DNA of 64,000 bases from Psychrobacter fozii (GCF_003217155.1 NZ_QJSU01000001.1:372001-436000), one strand, 5' to 3'. Shown: positions 35,773 through 45,784, counted from the first letter of the stretch. Translations and numbers: made by a program. The notes: generated from the letters alone by a model not told the origin.

Positions 35773-37593
35773 ATGTTAACTTACAAAGCGCCTTTACGTG
35801 ATATCAAGTTTTTGATAAATGATGTTTTTGACTTTCAAACGCATTATAAAGATTTGGACAATGGCGAAAATGCTGACCCTGAAACAATCGATATGATTTT
35901 GCAAGGTATGGCTGACTTTGCCGAAAACGTGCTTGCCCCCCTTTATCAACCGGCTGATGCAGAAGGCTGTCATTTTGACAATGGTGTGGTGACTACGCCT
36001 AAAGGTTTTAAAGATGCCTATGACCAGTTTGTAGAAGGCGGTTGGCAAGGTATTTCTTACCCAGAAGAATACGGCGGTATGAACTTACCAACCTCGTTAA
36101 ACCTAATTAAAGCTGAAATGATTGGTACGGCTAACTGGCCATGGGCAATGTACCCTGGTCTATCAACAGGTTGTATCAATACCATATTGCAGTACGGTAC
36201 TGATGAGCAAAAAGAGACCTACTTGCATAAACTAATCGAAGGTTCTTGGGCGGGCACCATGTGCTTGACTGAGCCGCAATGCGGTACCGATTTGGGTCAG
36301 GTTAAATCTAAAGCCATTCCCCAAGAAGACGGCACTTATAAGCTTGGCGGCACCAAAATCTTTATCTCAAGCGGTGAGCATGATTTAACAGAAAACATCG
36401 TGCATATTGTACTAGCACGTCTACCAAATGCACCAGAAGGTACTCGTGGTATCTCACTATTTATCGTACCAAAATTCTTGCCAAATGCAGAAGGCGAGAT
36501 TGGCGAGCGTAATGGCGTCACTTGTGGTTCTATTGAACACAAAATGGGTATCAACTCATCAGCAACGTGTGTCCTAAACTTTGATGATGCAGTCGGTTAC
36601 CTGATTGGTGAGCCGAACAAAGGCCTAAAAGCTATGTTCACTTTTATGAACACGGCACGTATCGGTACTGGTATCCAAGGTCTAGCACATACTGAACTGT
36701 CATTCCAAAACGCACTACCTTATGCAATAGATCGCCGTTCTATGCGTGCGCTATCAGGTACTAAAGAGCCTGAAAAAGTGGCTGATGCCATCATCAATCA
36801 TGCCGATGTACGCCGCATGCTATTGACTCAAAAAGCCTTTGCCGAAGGCGGCCGCTCAATGATTTATCATTCAGCACGCTATGCGGACAAGATGGCTCAA
36901 GGCATCGTTAATGGTGATGACGAAGAGTTTGAAAAATGGGATGACAAGCTTGGCTTCTACACGCCAATCCTAAAAGGCTTCTTAACCGAGCTTGGTATTG
37001 AAGCAGCCAAACATGGTCAGCAAATTTACGGCGGCCACGGCTATATCAAAGAATGGGGTATGGAGCTGATTGCTCGCGATGCCCGTATTGCCACTATGTA
37101 TGAAGGCACAACTGGTATTCAGGCGTTAGACTTATTAGGCCGTAAAGTGATTTTGCAGTCAAAAGGTAAAATCATTCGTGACTATACTTCAAGCATCATG
37201 AAATGGTGTGGTGAATATGCTTTAGACAAAGACATGCGTAAATTTGTTTGGGCACTCACCAAGCTATGTGCTGAGTGGAATACTTTGACAGTACGCTTGA
37301 TGCTAATGGCACGTAAAGACCGCGAAATCATCTCTGCAGCATCGGACGATTTCTTAATGTACTCAGGTTATGTAATGATGGGTTACCACTGGGCACGTAT
37401 GGCAGCAGTGGCTCATGACAAACTCAAAAACGGCGGCGTAGAAGCTCCAGAGTTCTATAAAGCCAAAATCCAAACGGCAGAATTCTACTTTGATAAGCTG
37501 TTACCACGTACTTCAGGTCATGCCGAAGGTATGGTTGCACCAAGCGAAAGCATGATGGCAATGCCAATCGAAAGCTTTGCTTTCCTAGATTAA
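35773..37593 (+). CDS. Acyl-CoA dehydrogenase (large, C-terminally extended type)
   Basis: The 606-aa flavoprotein belongs to the long acyl-CoA dehydrogenase group that includes DmdC-like enzymes and carries an extra C-terminal helical domain after about residue 470. Key segments are MCLTEPQCGTDLGQVKSKA, KIFISSGEHDL, GSIEHKMGINSSATCVLNFD and the catalytic glutamate in ATMYEGTTGIQALDLLGRK (about 445). It would catalyse the first oxidation of beta-oxidation; the name methylthiopropanoyl-CoA dehydrogenase is often transferred to this group but not supported here by context. AGAGAG precedes the ATG. Monocistronic, with a terminator. Confidence 0.9.
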   Translation: MLTYKAPLRDIKFLINDVFDFQTHYKDLDNGENADPETIDMILQGMADFAENVLAPLYQPADAEGCHFDNGVVTTPKGFKDAYDQFVEGGWQGISYPEEYGGMNLPTSLNLIKAEMIGTANWPWAMYPGLSTGCINTILQYGTDEQKETYLHKLIEGSWAGTMCLTEPQCGTDLGQVKSKAIPQEDGTYKLGGTKIFISSGEHDLTENIVHIVLARLPNAPEGTRGISLFIVPKFLPNAEGEIGERNGVTCGSIEHKMGINSSATCVLNFDDAVGYLIGEPNKGLKAMFTFMNTARIGTGIQGLAHTELSFQNALPYAIDRRSMRALSGTKEPEKVADAIINHADVRRMLLTQKAFAEGGRSMIYHSARYADKMAQGIVNGDDEEFEKWDDKLGFYTPILKGFLTELGIEAAKHGQQIYGGHGYIKEWGMELIARDARIATMYEGTTGIQALDLLGRKVILQSKGKIIRDYTSSIMKWCGEYALDKDMRKFVWALTKLCAEWNTLTVRLMLMARKDREIISAASDDFLMYSGYVMMGYHWARMAAVAHDKLKNGGVEAPEFYKAKIQTAEFYFDKLLPRTSGHAEGMVAPSESMMAMPIESFAFLD

Positions 37594-37631
37594 AATTAAG
37601 ACTAAGATTACAAAGTTAATAGATGACTCAC

Positions 37632-37663
37632 AAAAAAGCGCCTAAATATAGGCGCTTTTTTTG
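37632..37663. terminator. Bidirectional Rho-independent terminator
   Basis: AAAAAAGCGCCTA pairs with TAGGCGCTTTTTT around a four-base loop, between the convergent acyl-CoA dehydrogenase and isomerase genes. Confidence 0.93.
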
Positions 37664-37718
37664 TGGTTGATGAAAATCAGTGCTCTCAAACTCAAAATAA
37701 TTAACCGATAGCCAGTTT

Positions 37719-38093
37719 CTAGCTACCTAGCATTTTTTTGTGATATACCGCACTAAGCTCTTCCACTTCCACACATACTTGCAGTGCTGCTCGCCCTGAC
37801 TGCTCTGCGCTTAGCTGATCTTCTATCGTTGTCATCAATAGCTCAGCAAGTTGATTGCGAGTCGCAATATCACGACCAGCCATCATTTTCAGATTCGCAT
37901 AAACCATGCCATTTGCTTGTTCATCATCCTCAACACCTACCAAAAAAGTCTCAAGAGGTACGATGCGGGCTTTGATATCCGTTGGTTTACCAAAATGTCC
38001 GGTTTCCCATAGCGCTTTATTCAAAGACTTAAGCAATGATTCTTCGTGAGGAACACTGACATTAGGCGTCACTTGCAGGGTTAAATGTGGCAT
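37719..38093 (-). CDS. 5-carboxymethyl-2-hydroxymuconate isomerase (CHMI) family protein
   Basis: The 124-aa tautomerase-fold protein starts MPHLTLQVTPNVS, placing the catalytic proline next to the initiator methionine. It has the CHMI segments FGKPTDIKARIVPLETFLVG, YANLKMMAGRD and the late CVEVEELSAVYHKK. CHMI acts in homoprotocatechuate breakdown, but no other gene of that pathway is near, so the substrate is open. AAGGA precedes the ATG at 38093. ybaK lies about 100 bases upstream in the same direction. Confidence 0.85.
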   Translation of the reverse strand: MPHLTLQVTPNVSVPHEESLLKSLNKALWETGHFGKPTDIKARIVPLETFLVGVEDDEQANGMVYANLKMMAGRDIATRNQLAELLMTTIEDQLSAEQSGRAALQVCVEVEELSAVYHKKMLGS

Positions 38094-38195
38094 GAATATA
38101 TCCTTATAGAGTATGGGTAAAGGTAGGACTTAAATGGTTGGGGTCTGTTGAACATTCAAAAGGATAAACTTATTTGATATCAGCGACAATGCTTT

Positions 38196-38684
38196 TTAAT
38201 CATCAGTAATGTTACTAAAAAGTGCCGATAGAGCCGTAGCCAATTGCAGAGGTGGTAGCTCAATCTCCAAACCACGGCGACCGCCACTCACATATATCGT
38301 TGTATGCGCTTCAGCCGAGATATCTATGATAGTCGCTAAGCGTTTCTTCTGTCCTAGTGGGCTGACTCCGCCCAGTACATAACCTGTACTACGCTCTACT
38401 TGCTTTGGATCTGCCATTTGTACCTTTTTGCAGGGCAGTATTTTATTAGAGGATAAAGCTTTGGCCATTTTTTTAAAGTTTAAAGTCTTGTCTACTGGCA
38501 AAATAGCAACAGCGAGCGTACCAACTTCGGTCGCTACTACCAAAGTTTTAAAAACTTGTGCGACGTCTACACCGAGTTTTTCGGCAGCTTCTAAGCCAAA
38601 GGAAACCGCATTACTGTCATGAGTATATTCATGCAATTGGTAGTCAAGACCACGTTTTTTGGCAAGATTGATTGCTGGAGTCAT
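38196..38684 (-). CDS. ybaK: Cys-tRNA(Pro)/Cys-tRNA(Cys) deacylase YbaK
   Basis: YbaK clears mischarged Cys-tRNA(Pro). The 162-aa protein has the YbaK/EbsC fold with the invariant lysine in VFKTLVV (about residue 46), VAILPVDKTLNFKKMAKAL and GYVLGGVSPLGQKKRLATIID, and the GGRRGLEIELPP close. It is full length. The ATG at 38684 has a weak GAAAG site upstream. Confidence 0.93.
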   Translation of the reverse strand: MTPAINLAKKRGLDYQLHEYTHDSNAVSFGLEAAEKLGVDVAQVFKTLVVATEVGTLAVAILPVDKTLNFKKMAKALSSNKILPCKKVQMADPKQVERSTGYVLGGVSPLGQKKRLATIIDISAEAHTTIYVSGGRRGLEIELPPLQLATALSALFSNITDD

Positions 38685-38931
38685 AATACTTTCATATCAT
38701 TAAGTGAAGTGATTGAGTAGGAAAAATAGTATTTATCGTATTTTATACCACAATATTATTATGCTAAAGACCTTATTTTTCAAATGATTAAGCATATTCC
38801 GTATGCAGCTAGCTCACAAGATAGTAAACAGCCCGTATGAATATTAGTAGTATATACAGACACTATATATCGCTTTGATGGCTTTTATGGCATCATAAGC
38901 GCAATATATTTAACTACTTTTGATATCCATT

Positions 38932-41715
38932 ATGATACCCAGTTTCTTAAAGAATAAGTTCCTAAAAAAACGGATTTTTAAAGCGCCGGTCACTACTGAC
39001 AGCGGCTCCAATACTGACGTCAATCCAATCGCCGCCAAGTCCTATTCGGGTGCTCCGATCAATCAGCTATATCGCAAGTTATCGGGTCACATGCTCGACG
39101 TTGCTGTCAAACCTAAACTATTAGGTGAGTTGCCTGATTTTGATGCTGACGATCAGACATTAAGATTTTATGTCCTACAAGACTATTCCCGCTCCAACAG
39201 TATTTTGATCGATTTGCAGACGCAAGAGCACAATTTACCGCCAGCATTGGTCGGGGTACACGATGCCGAGCATAATATTAAAGAAAATGCGGCTATTATC
39301 TTTTTAAATCATCCAGGTGCCAAAGACAGCCAATTATCACCGCGCTTGTCACGCTTGGTATCGGCTGTATTGCAGTATCCAGAGCTAAAAGTGCGTTTGG
39401 TCCCTGTCTCTATCCTATGGGGACGTGCGCCAGAAAAAGAAGACTCGCTATTTAAGCTGCTAACTACTGACAACTGGGAAGACCCAAGCATTACCAAGCA
39501 GTTATTTAATATCGGAGTAATGGGACGCGATACCTTTGTACAGTTTCATCCACCACAAGATTTGCGCACCCTTATCGATAATAGCCTCAAAGGCGATGTA
39601 GAAGGGCCTTCTATTTTTGATTCGCTAGCCACTGACCTACAAGATAGCTCTGTCAAAGAAGCCTCTATAAAAAGTACTTCTATAAAGGAAAATACTGACG
39701 ATGCACCAAATTACGCGTTGGTGGCGACTGCCGATAGCAATCGAGAACTGGTGCGTATGTTGCAGCAACAGCTTTCGATTTATTTAGACAAACAACGTGC
39801 CAGCATGCTCGGCCCTGATTTATCGGACAGACGCAATTTGGTAGACAAACTGGTATATTCGCCCGCTATCAAGCATGCGATAGAAGCAGAAGCTGCAGAA
39901 AAAGGTACGACTACCCGTGAGGCACGAAGCTTAGCAAAAGGCTATGCCAATGAGATGGTAAATGATTACTCTTATCCTATCATTCGAGTATTCGACCGCT
40001 TCTTAACGTGGTTGTGGACGCAGTTGTATGATGGCGTAGAAGTACACCATTTTGAACGAGTACGAGAGCTAGCAACCGACTACGAAATTATCTATGTGCC
40101 GTGCCATCGTAGCCACGTTGACTACCTATTACTATCTTATGTCATCTACAAACGTGGTTTGAGTATTCCTTATGTCGCTGCGGGTGATAACCTTGATGTG
40201 CCAGTATTAGGCCCTATGCTACGCGGTGCCGTGGCATTCTTTATCCGTCGTAGTTTCCGTGGTAACGCACTATACACCTCTGTATTACGTGAATACATGC
40301 ACACGTTAATCACACGCAATACGCCTATCGAATACTTTATCGAGGGTGGGCGTTCACGCTCAGGTCGTCTGCTACCGCCTAAGATGGGTATGCTTGCAAT
40401 GACAGTACACAGTCAATTGCGCAAAACCAATAAACCTGTCGTGTTCATTCCTACTTACATCGGCTACGAGCGTATTATGGAAGGTGGCACGTATGTTGGT
40501 GAGCTGAAAGGCAAGCCAAAAGAATCTGAATCTTTGCTTGGTCTGCTCAAGGTAGGTCGCAAAATTGAGCGTATCTTCGGTAACGTACACTTGAGCTTTG
40601 GAACGCCACTACATCTCACTGAATTTATGACAAAGTTTGATGTGTCTGTAGACAGCTTACCTTCGGACCGTACCGATACCCCACTCGATGACAAAGCCAG
40701 TGCAATGGTCGACAATATCGGTGTAAAAATCATGCAGCATATTAATAAAGCTGCCGTGGTCACACCTGTATCACTGTTATCACTGGTGTTATTGTCAGCG
40801 CCCAAAGCGGCACTAGATGAAAACAGCTGCCGAGAGCAAATCGAGCTTTATCAAGGTTTGGCTAAGCAGCTTGCTTATTCAGATGATACCGTCATCACGG
40901 ACATGACCCCGCAGCAAATCATTGATTACGGTATTAAGCTCAAGTTGATCGAGCGCACACCGCATATCCTAGGCGATATCATTCAGGTTGTCGGCAAGCA
41001 GGCTGCCTTACTCAGTTATTTCCGTAATAACATCTTGCATGTCTTCATTCTGCTATCATTTTTGTCAGCGCTAGTTGCACGCAATGGCCGTATTAAACGC
41101 AGTCGTCTAGATAGTATTGCAGAGCAGCTGTATCCGTTCCTGCAAAGTGAGCTATTCTTATATTATCCAGCACACGGCTTAGCAGATACGCTCAATAAAA
41201 AAGTGGATAGCCTACTCTCTCATGGGCTGATCGTTGAATTGGGCGACGGCATACTTAGCGTTCCTGAATCAAATAGCAAGTCCTATCAGCAGCTACAAGT
41301 ACTGGCGACTCCAGTTGGACAGAGTCTTGAGCGTTACTTTATGACACTCGCTCTACTCGCTCAGCAAGGCTCAGGCAATTTGACCGAAAACGAAGTCGTA
41401 GATTTATGTCATCTACTTGGTCAGCGATTATCTGTGCTATATGCAGACGACATTCCTGACTTCTTTGACCGTGCTTTATTCACCAGTTTCATTGGTGCTC
41501 TGACGCGTCTTGATTATTTACAAAAGGATGAAGAGACTGGTGTACTGACATTTGATCACCGTATTAATGACATTGCCCATCATGCTAAGTACGTCCTAAC
41601 ACCTGACATGATGCAAATTTTGCAGCAAGTCGCTACTTTAGATGAAAATGAAATCAACCATGCCATTACTGAGATTAGTAATAAAAAGCAGCGTAAATTT
41701 GGGCGAAAGCGTTAG
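38932..41715 (+). CDS. plsB: Glycerol-3-phosphate acyltransferase PlsB
   Basis: PlsB transfers an acyl group to sn-glycerol-3-phosphate, the first step of phospholipid synthesis, at the inner membrane. The 927-aa protein (ATG at 38932; the TTG at 38920 is less likely) has the four acyltransferase motifs: block I PCHRSHVDYLLLSY with the HX4D pair, GAVAFFIRRSF, block III EGGRSRSGRLLPPK and block IV VVFIPTYIGYERI. Length is slightly above the E. coli enzyme (807 aa), with extra residues near 225-260 and at the C-terminus. It stands alone and ends at a terminator. Confidence 0.95.
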   Translation: MIPSFLKNKFLKKRIFKAPVTTDSGSNTDVNPIAAKSYSGAPINQLYRKLSGHMLDVAVKPKLLGELPDFDADDQTLRFYVLQDYSRSNSILIDLQTQEHNLPPALVGVHDAEHNIKENAAIIFLNHPGAKDSQLSPRLSRLVSAVLQYPELKVRLVPVSILWGRAPEKEDSLFKLLTTDNWEDPSITKQLFNIGVMGRDTFVQFHPPQDLRTLIDNSLKGDVEGPSIFDSLATDLQDSSVKEASIKSTSIKENTDDAPNYALVATADSNRELVRMLQQQLSIYLDKQRASMLGPDLSDRRNLVDKLVYSPAIKHAIEAEAAEKGTTTREARSLAKGYANEMVNDYSYPIIRVFDRFLTWLWTQLYDGVEVHHFERVRELATDYEIIYVPCHRSHVDYLLLSYVIYKRGLSIPYVAAGDNLDVPVLGPMLRGAVAFFIRRSFRGNALYTSVLREYMHTLITRNTPIEYFIEGGRSRSGRLLPPKMGMLAMTVHSQLRKTNKPVVFIPTYIGYERIMEGGTYVGELKGKPKESESLLGLLKVGRKIERIFGNVHLSFGTPLHLTEFMTKFDVSVDSLPSDRTDTPLDDKASAMVDNIGVKIMQHINKAAVVTPVSLLSLVLLSAPKAALDENSCREQIELYQGLAKQLAYSDDTVITDMTPQQIIDYGIKLKLIERTPHILGDIIQVVGKQAALLSYFRNNILHVFILLSFLSALVARNGRIKRSRLDSIAEQLYPFLQSELFLYYPAHGLADTLNKKVDSLLSHGLIVELGDGILSVPESNSKSYQQLQVLATPVGQSLERYFMTLALLAQQGSGNLTENEVVDLCHLLGQRLSVLYADDIPDFFDRALFTSFIGALTRLDYLQKDEETGVLTFDHRINDIAHHAKYVLTPDMMQILQQVATLDENEINHAITEISNKKQRKFGRKR

Positions 41716-41767
41716 ATTTTGATGACAAGATAAAGCTCATTCATCAAATAGAAGTTTTAATAATAGT

Positions 41768-41795
41768 AAGGGACTGCATTCAGTCCCTTTTTTAT
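41768..41795. terminator. Rho-independent terminator of plsB
   Basis: AAGGGACTG pairs with CAGTCCCTT around a four-base loop and is followed by a T-run, 52 bases after the plsB stop. Confidence 0.9.
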
Positions 41796-41867
41796 TAACC
41801 ACTTCTTTTTTGCTGTAACTGCAACAGTTAAGCATTGTAAATGGGTTTAGCGATTATCATAAAAGAG

Positions 41868-42281
41868 TCAGGCTTTTGAGCTCGGCTCTTTTTTTGTGAA
41901 AAAACCTACCAGCTTAAAAAATATGATAAGTATCGACATGTAGCCAAAGGCAAATATGGCACCAGTAATAGGAGCAAATGCCCTACCTGTGTCTGACGTC
42001 ACTCTCATCATAGCTTGATGCTGTGCCTCACTTCTTTCATCCGACGTAAAAAAACCATTGCCATCTAAATCAAAAACATCAAGCTTGGCTTGTAGATAAG
42101 CATCGGTAAAATAAACACCTATTTGAACCAACAACCAAACCACAACTATGCCAATAAAAAATATTTGCCAAGAAGCCAGACGAGATTTTTTTGAAAACTG
42201 ATGTTTATAGACCATCACGATAGGTAACACTATCGTTGCAAATATAGACAACAATCTTAGTATTTCGAGTGTTTTTTCCAT
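41868..42281 (-). CDS. Three-helix membrane protein with an EF-hand loop
   Basis: I do not recognise the family of this 137-aa protein. Hydrophobic helices lie at about 8-25, 38-57 and 105-128. Between the second and third is a clear calcium-binding loop, DLDGNGFFTSDE, with Asp71, Asp73, Asn75 and Glu82 at positions 1, 3, 5 and 12. By the positive-inside rule (KHQFSKK after helix 1, KKEPSSKA at the end) the EF-hand faces the periplasm. AAGAGATAAG precedes the ATG. The gene lies downstream of ettA after a terminator. A calcium-responsive role is inference. Confidence 0.72.
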   Translation of the reverse strand: MEKTLEILRLLSIFATIVLPIVMVYKHQFSKKSRLASWQIFFIGIVVVWLLVQIGVYFTDAYLQAKLDVFDLDGNGFFTSDERSEAQHQAMMRVTSDTGRAFAPITGAIFAFGYMSILIIFFKLVGFFTKKEPSSKA

Positions 42282-42300
42282 AACTTATCTCTTAAACAAT

Positions 42301-42333
42301 AAAAAAAGGCATAACCTAAGTTATGCCTTTTTT
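42301..42333 (-). terminator. Rho-independent terminator after ettA
   Basis: AAAAAAAGGCATAAC pairs with GTTATGCCTTTTTT around a four-base loop. On the minus strand it ends ettA 45 bases after the stop codon. Confidence 0.9.
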
Positions 42334-42377
42334 GTGCAACCATAATGGACTATCTATGGGTTTTTATTGAATTCACT

Positions 42378-44039
42378 CTAGTTCGTAATCTTCTTATACT
42401 TCGCACGTTTAGGACTGGCGTCATCACCCATTGTCTTTTTGCGATAAGTCTCAAACTCAGAGTAGTTACCGTCGAACCAAACTGGACCTTCTTCTTCGAA
42501 TGCCAAAATGTGAGTGGCAATACGATCAAGGAACCAGCGATCATGCGATACGACCATTACCGTACCTGGGAATACTTGAATCGCATCCTCTAGTGCACGT
42601 AAGGTTTCGATATCCAAATCGTTTGATGGTTCATCGAGTAATAGTACGTTTGCGCCTTGCTTTAGCGTCTTCGCCAGTTGCAAGCGGTTACGCTCACCAC
42701 CTGATAGCTGACCAACGCGTTTTTGCTGGTCTGAACCTTTAAAGTTAAAGCGACCAATATAAGCACGACTTGGCGTGGTGTATTCACCAACAGTGATAAT
42801 ATCAAGACCGTCAGATACTTCTTCCCAAACGGTTTTGCTATCATCTAAGTGATCACGTACCTGACCGACATAGGCAACTTTGACACTTTCACCCAAATCA
42901 ACGGTACCAGTATCTGGCGTATCGCGCTCGGTAATCATGTTAAATAGCGTGGTTTTACCCGCACCATTTGGACCGATGATACCAACGATCGCACCAGCTG
43001 GCACGTTAAAGCTTAGGTTTTCATAAAGCAAACGATCGCCAAATGATTTCGAGATGTCGTTGATCTCAATAACCTTGTTACCCAAACGTGGACCAGGTGG
43101 AATGTAAATTTCAGCCGTCTCATTACGCTGTTGGAACTCTGTTGAGTTCAACTCTTCAAAACGCTGTACACGAGATTTAGACTTGGCTTGTTGGCCTTTT
43201 TGATTTTTACGAATCCACTCAAGCTCTTTTTTCAATGCTTTAGCAAACGATTCTTCTTGCTTGTTCTGTTGCTCTAGACGCGTGTTCTTTTGCTCTAGCC
43301 ACTCGGTATAGTTACCTTCATACGGATAGCCATGGCCACGGTCAAGCTCTAAAATCCACTGGGCGACATTATCCAAGAAATAGCGATCATGGGTAATAGC
43401 AACGATAGTACCACTGTAGTTCTGCAAGAACTGCTCTAACCATGCAACAGACTCGGCGTCCAAATGGTTGGTCGGTTCGTCAAGTAATAGCATGTCAGGG
43501 CGAGACAATAGTAGACGGCATAGTGCCACACGGCGTTTTTCACCACCAGATAGCTTACTAACATCCGCATCCCATGGTGGCAGACGTAGCGCATCGGCCG
43601 CTTTTTCTAGCTGATTGTTTAAGTTGTGTGCATCCCACGATTGGATGATGTCTTCCATCTTGCCTTGCTCTTCAGCAAGCTTATCAAAATCAGCATCAGG
43701 CTCAGCGTATTCAGCATAGATCGCATCTAGACGAGCCAGTGCATCTAACGCTTCACGCATACCGTCTTCAACGTTACCGCGTACGTCTTTGCTATCATCA
43801 AGCTGTGGTTCCTGCGGCAAATAACCGACTTTGGTACCAGCTTGTGCACGTGCTTCACCACTGAACTCAGTGTCAACGCCCGCCATGATACGTAGCAAGG
43901 TCGATTTACCTGAACCATTGATACCCAATACACCAATCTTGGCACCTGGGAAAAACGATAGGTTAATATTTTTTAGAATTTCACGCTTAGGTGGAACAAG
44001 TTTTGACACGTTGTTCATCGTGTAGATATATTGAGCCAT
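42378..44039 (-). CDS. ettA: Energy-dependent translational throttle protein EttA
   Basis: EttA is a soluble ABC-F protein that binds the ribosomal E site and gates translation according to ATP/ADP. The 553-aa protein starts at the ATG at 44039 (GGAG five bases upstream), giving MAQYIYTMNNVSKLVPPKRE; the longer frame to 44114 has no site. Two ABC domains are visible: Walker A GINGSGKST and GPNGAGKTT, signatures LSGGEKRRVAL and LSGGERNRLQL, and DEPTNHLD/DEPSNDLD Walker B. The P-site tRNA-interaction arm lies between them (LEWIRKNQKGQQAKSKSRV). Confidence 0.96.
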   Translation of the reverse strand: MAQYIYTMNNVSKLVPPKREILKNINLSFFPGAKIGVLGINGSGKSTLLRIMAGVDTEFSGEARAQAGTKVGYLPQEPQLDDSKDVRGNVEDGMREALDALARLDAIYAEYAEPDADFDKLAEEQGKMEDIIQSWDAHNLNNQLEKAADALRLPPWDADVSKLSGGEKRRVALCRLLLSRPDMLLLDEPTNHLDAESVAWLEQFLQNYSGTIVAITHDRYFLDNVAQWILELDRGHGYPYEGNYTEWLEQKNTRLEQQNKQEESFAKALKKELEWIRKNQKGQQAKSKSRVQRFEELNSTEFQQRNETAEIYIPPGPRLGNKVIEINDISKSFGDRLLYENLSFNVPAGAIVGIIGPNGAGKTTLFNMITERDTPDTGTVDLGESVKVAYVGQVRDHLDDSKTVWEEVSDGLDIITVGEYTTPSRAYIGRFNFKGSDQQKRVGQLSGGERNRLQLAKTLKQGANVLLLDEPSNDLDIETLRALEDAIQVFPGTVMVVSHDRWFLDRIATHILAFEEEGPVWFDGNYSEFETYRKKTMGDDASPKRAKYKKITN

Positions 44040-44518
44040 TAACACTCCGATAGACTGCATAGAAGAGGCAAGCAAATCATACTTGGCAATGATGCCAAGT
44101 GTGCCGCACCTCAAAATCAGGGTTACAAATTATAAGCCATTATCGCATTGTGGCGCATACCCTGCAAGCCAACAGATTGTTTTAGCGGTTGTTTTGCCGC
44201 TTTTGGCATTTAGCATGACGCTTTCTACCTAAAAGCATCAACGAAATCTATTATCAGAACGCTTTGTTTAACATTTTGACTCATTACTGCTTTATAAAGA
44301 CCACAAAAAATAGCATCAAACCTTTCGAAAACTTAATGAATAGCCTTTAGAATATTAGCTTACCTTAATAAGGTAACGTCATTTAATTTGAGATACACTC
44401 AGTACGACACATCTAACCCTGAAGCCTTAGACCTGAAGTATTAAACCTAAGTCATTAGACCTGATTATAAAACACATGATATTTATCTCCAAAAAGCATC
44501 AAACAAGGTAATGAGTTT
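44040..44518. other. Divergent intergenic region with a short tandem repeat
   Basis: Between ettA and the reductase gene. Three 14-bp tandem units lie at 44418-44459. I see no gene in it. Confidence 0.5.
44418..44459. repeat. Three tandem 14-bp units
   Basis: CCTGAAGCCTTAGA, CCTGAAGTATTAAA and CCTAAGTCATTAGA follow without gaps and a partial fourth (CCTGA) follows, about 60 bases upstream of the reductase start codon. Confidence 0.7.
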
Positions 44519-45784
44519 ATGGCCACTGGCTATCGCCCTGAAATTATACAACGTGCGTTTGTTGACTTTATTGGGTCACGTTTGCATCCGTTTTGGTCGT
44601 TGACCCGCCCTAAATTACGGTTGATTGCACGGCAGGCTCTCAATGACGATTTGATTGCGGTTCAGTTCGAAGGCAATCATGCTTTTAAACGGCAAGCACT
44701 TGCTTCAGACGGCGGTTGGCATGGTGGCCAACATATCAATTTAACGACCATTATTGATGCCTTTTACCATCAGCGCCATTACTCGTTAGTAGGCTTACCA
44801 AAACAACCCTTATATCTGCAATCGGATATCGACAATAGTGAAAATAGTGAAAATAGTGAAAATAGTGAAAACAAGCAGTCACAATCGAATATCATCACCA
44901 TTGCCATCAAACCTCAAGGGTTGGTATCCAACTATCTAACACAGCAAGCACCACTGGGCACCATATTCGATAGTAGTTTGCCCAGTGGCGACTTCACATT
45001 AGCACAGGCAAAGCTTGATATACAGAGTGCTAACCGCTTACCTCCTGCACCCTCATCGCTACTGTTTATAGCAGGAGGCAGCGGCATTACTCCAATGCTA
45101 GGTCTTATCACACAAGCCTTATCGCAAGGCCATACGGTCACATTGTTGTATTACAGTCGCATGCCACTGGCAGAGACACCTTTTTTAAAGCACTGGCAGC
45201 AATTAAAAGACAGTTATCCAAACTTTACTTATCACTTTATCAATACAGAAGACCCTGATAGTTATTTGGCAGGTACGCGACATTTAAGTGCAGAAAGCTT
45301 GTTAGCACTTAGTTTGCCATTGGCAGATACTCGGGTATTTGTTTGTGGCTCGCAAGCATTATTAGCCGGACTATATGATGCTGTTCAAGCAATTACATCA
45401 TTAGATATGGACTCACTGAAAGACAAACGCTCGTTGCACGACAATCTTATATTCGAGCGTTTTGGCAGTCTGTCACATGAGCTTGCTATCAATGGCAATA
45501 GTCATAATACAGACAACGAGAAAGATGATATAGCAACGCAAACGGTCTATTTGCGCGGTCGACAGCGACAATTTAATACCAATACCACGTTACTCATCGG
45601 TGCTGAACAAGCAGGTATATCCCTGAGTCATGGCTGTAGGCAAGGTATCTGTCAGCTATGTCGCTGTAACAAAGCCAGCGGCGTGGTCAAAAATATTGAG
45701 ACAGGAAAAATAAGTAGCGATGGCTATGAATCGATTCAAACCTGTATCAATATTGCCATGACGGACGTAGTATTAGATATCTAA
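44519..45784 (+). CDS. Ferredoxin reductase-like electron transfer protein with [2Fe-2S] domain
   Basis: The 421-aa protein joins an FAD-binding barrel, an NAD(P)H-binding domain (LLFIAGGSGITPMLGLI near 180, FVCGSQALLAGLYD near 277) and a C-terminal plant-type ferredoxin with GCRQGICQLCRCNKASG and QTCI supplying the four cluster cysteines (about 371, 376, 379, 411). It most likely passes electrons to the desaturase encoded 102 bases downstream. Residues near 106-117 are an NSE repeat encoded by four AATAGTGAA units (44834-44869), a likely length-variable loop. The ribosome binding site (AAGG) lies about 10 bases before the ATG. Confidence 0.88.
   Translation: MATGYRPEIIQRAFVDFIGSRLHPFWSLTRPKLRLIARQALNDDLIAVQFEGNHAFKRQALASDGGWHGGQHINLTTIIDAFYHQRHYSLVGLPKQPLYLQSDIDNSENSENSENSENKQSQSNIITIAIKPQGLVSNYLTQQAPLGTIFDSSLPSGDFTLAQAKLDIQSANRLPPAPSSLLFIAGGSGITPMLGLITQALSQGHTVTLLYYSRMPLAETPFLKHWQQLKDSYPNFTYHFINTEDPDSYLAGTRHLSAESLLALSLPLADTRVFVCGSQALLAGLYDAVQAITSLDMDSLKDKRSLHDNLIFERFGSLSHELAINGNSHNTDNEKDDIATQTVYLRGRQRQFNTNTTLLIGAEQAGISLSHGCRQGICQLCRCNKASGVVKNIETGKISSDGYESIQTCINIAMTDVVLDI

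Noticed and set aside
44040..44114. Extended N-terminus of EttA up to 44114
   Set aside because: The GGAG site before the ATG at 44039 and the family start MAQYIYTM fix the shorter form.
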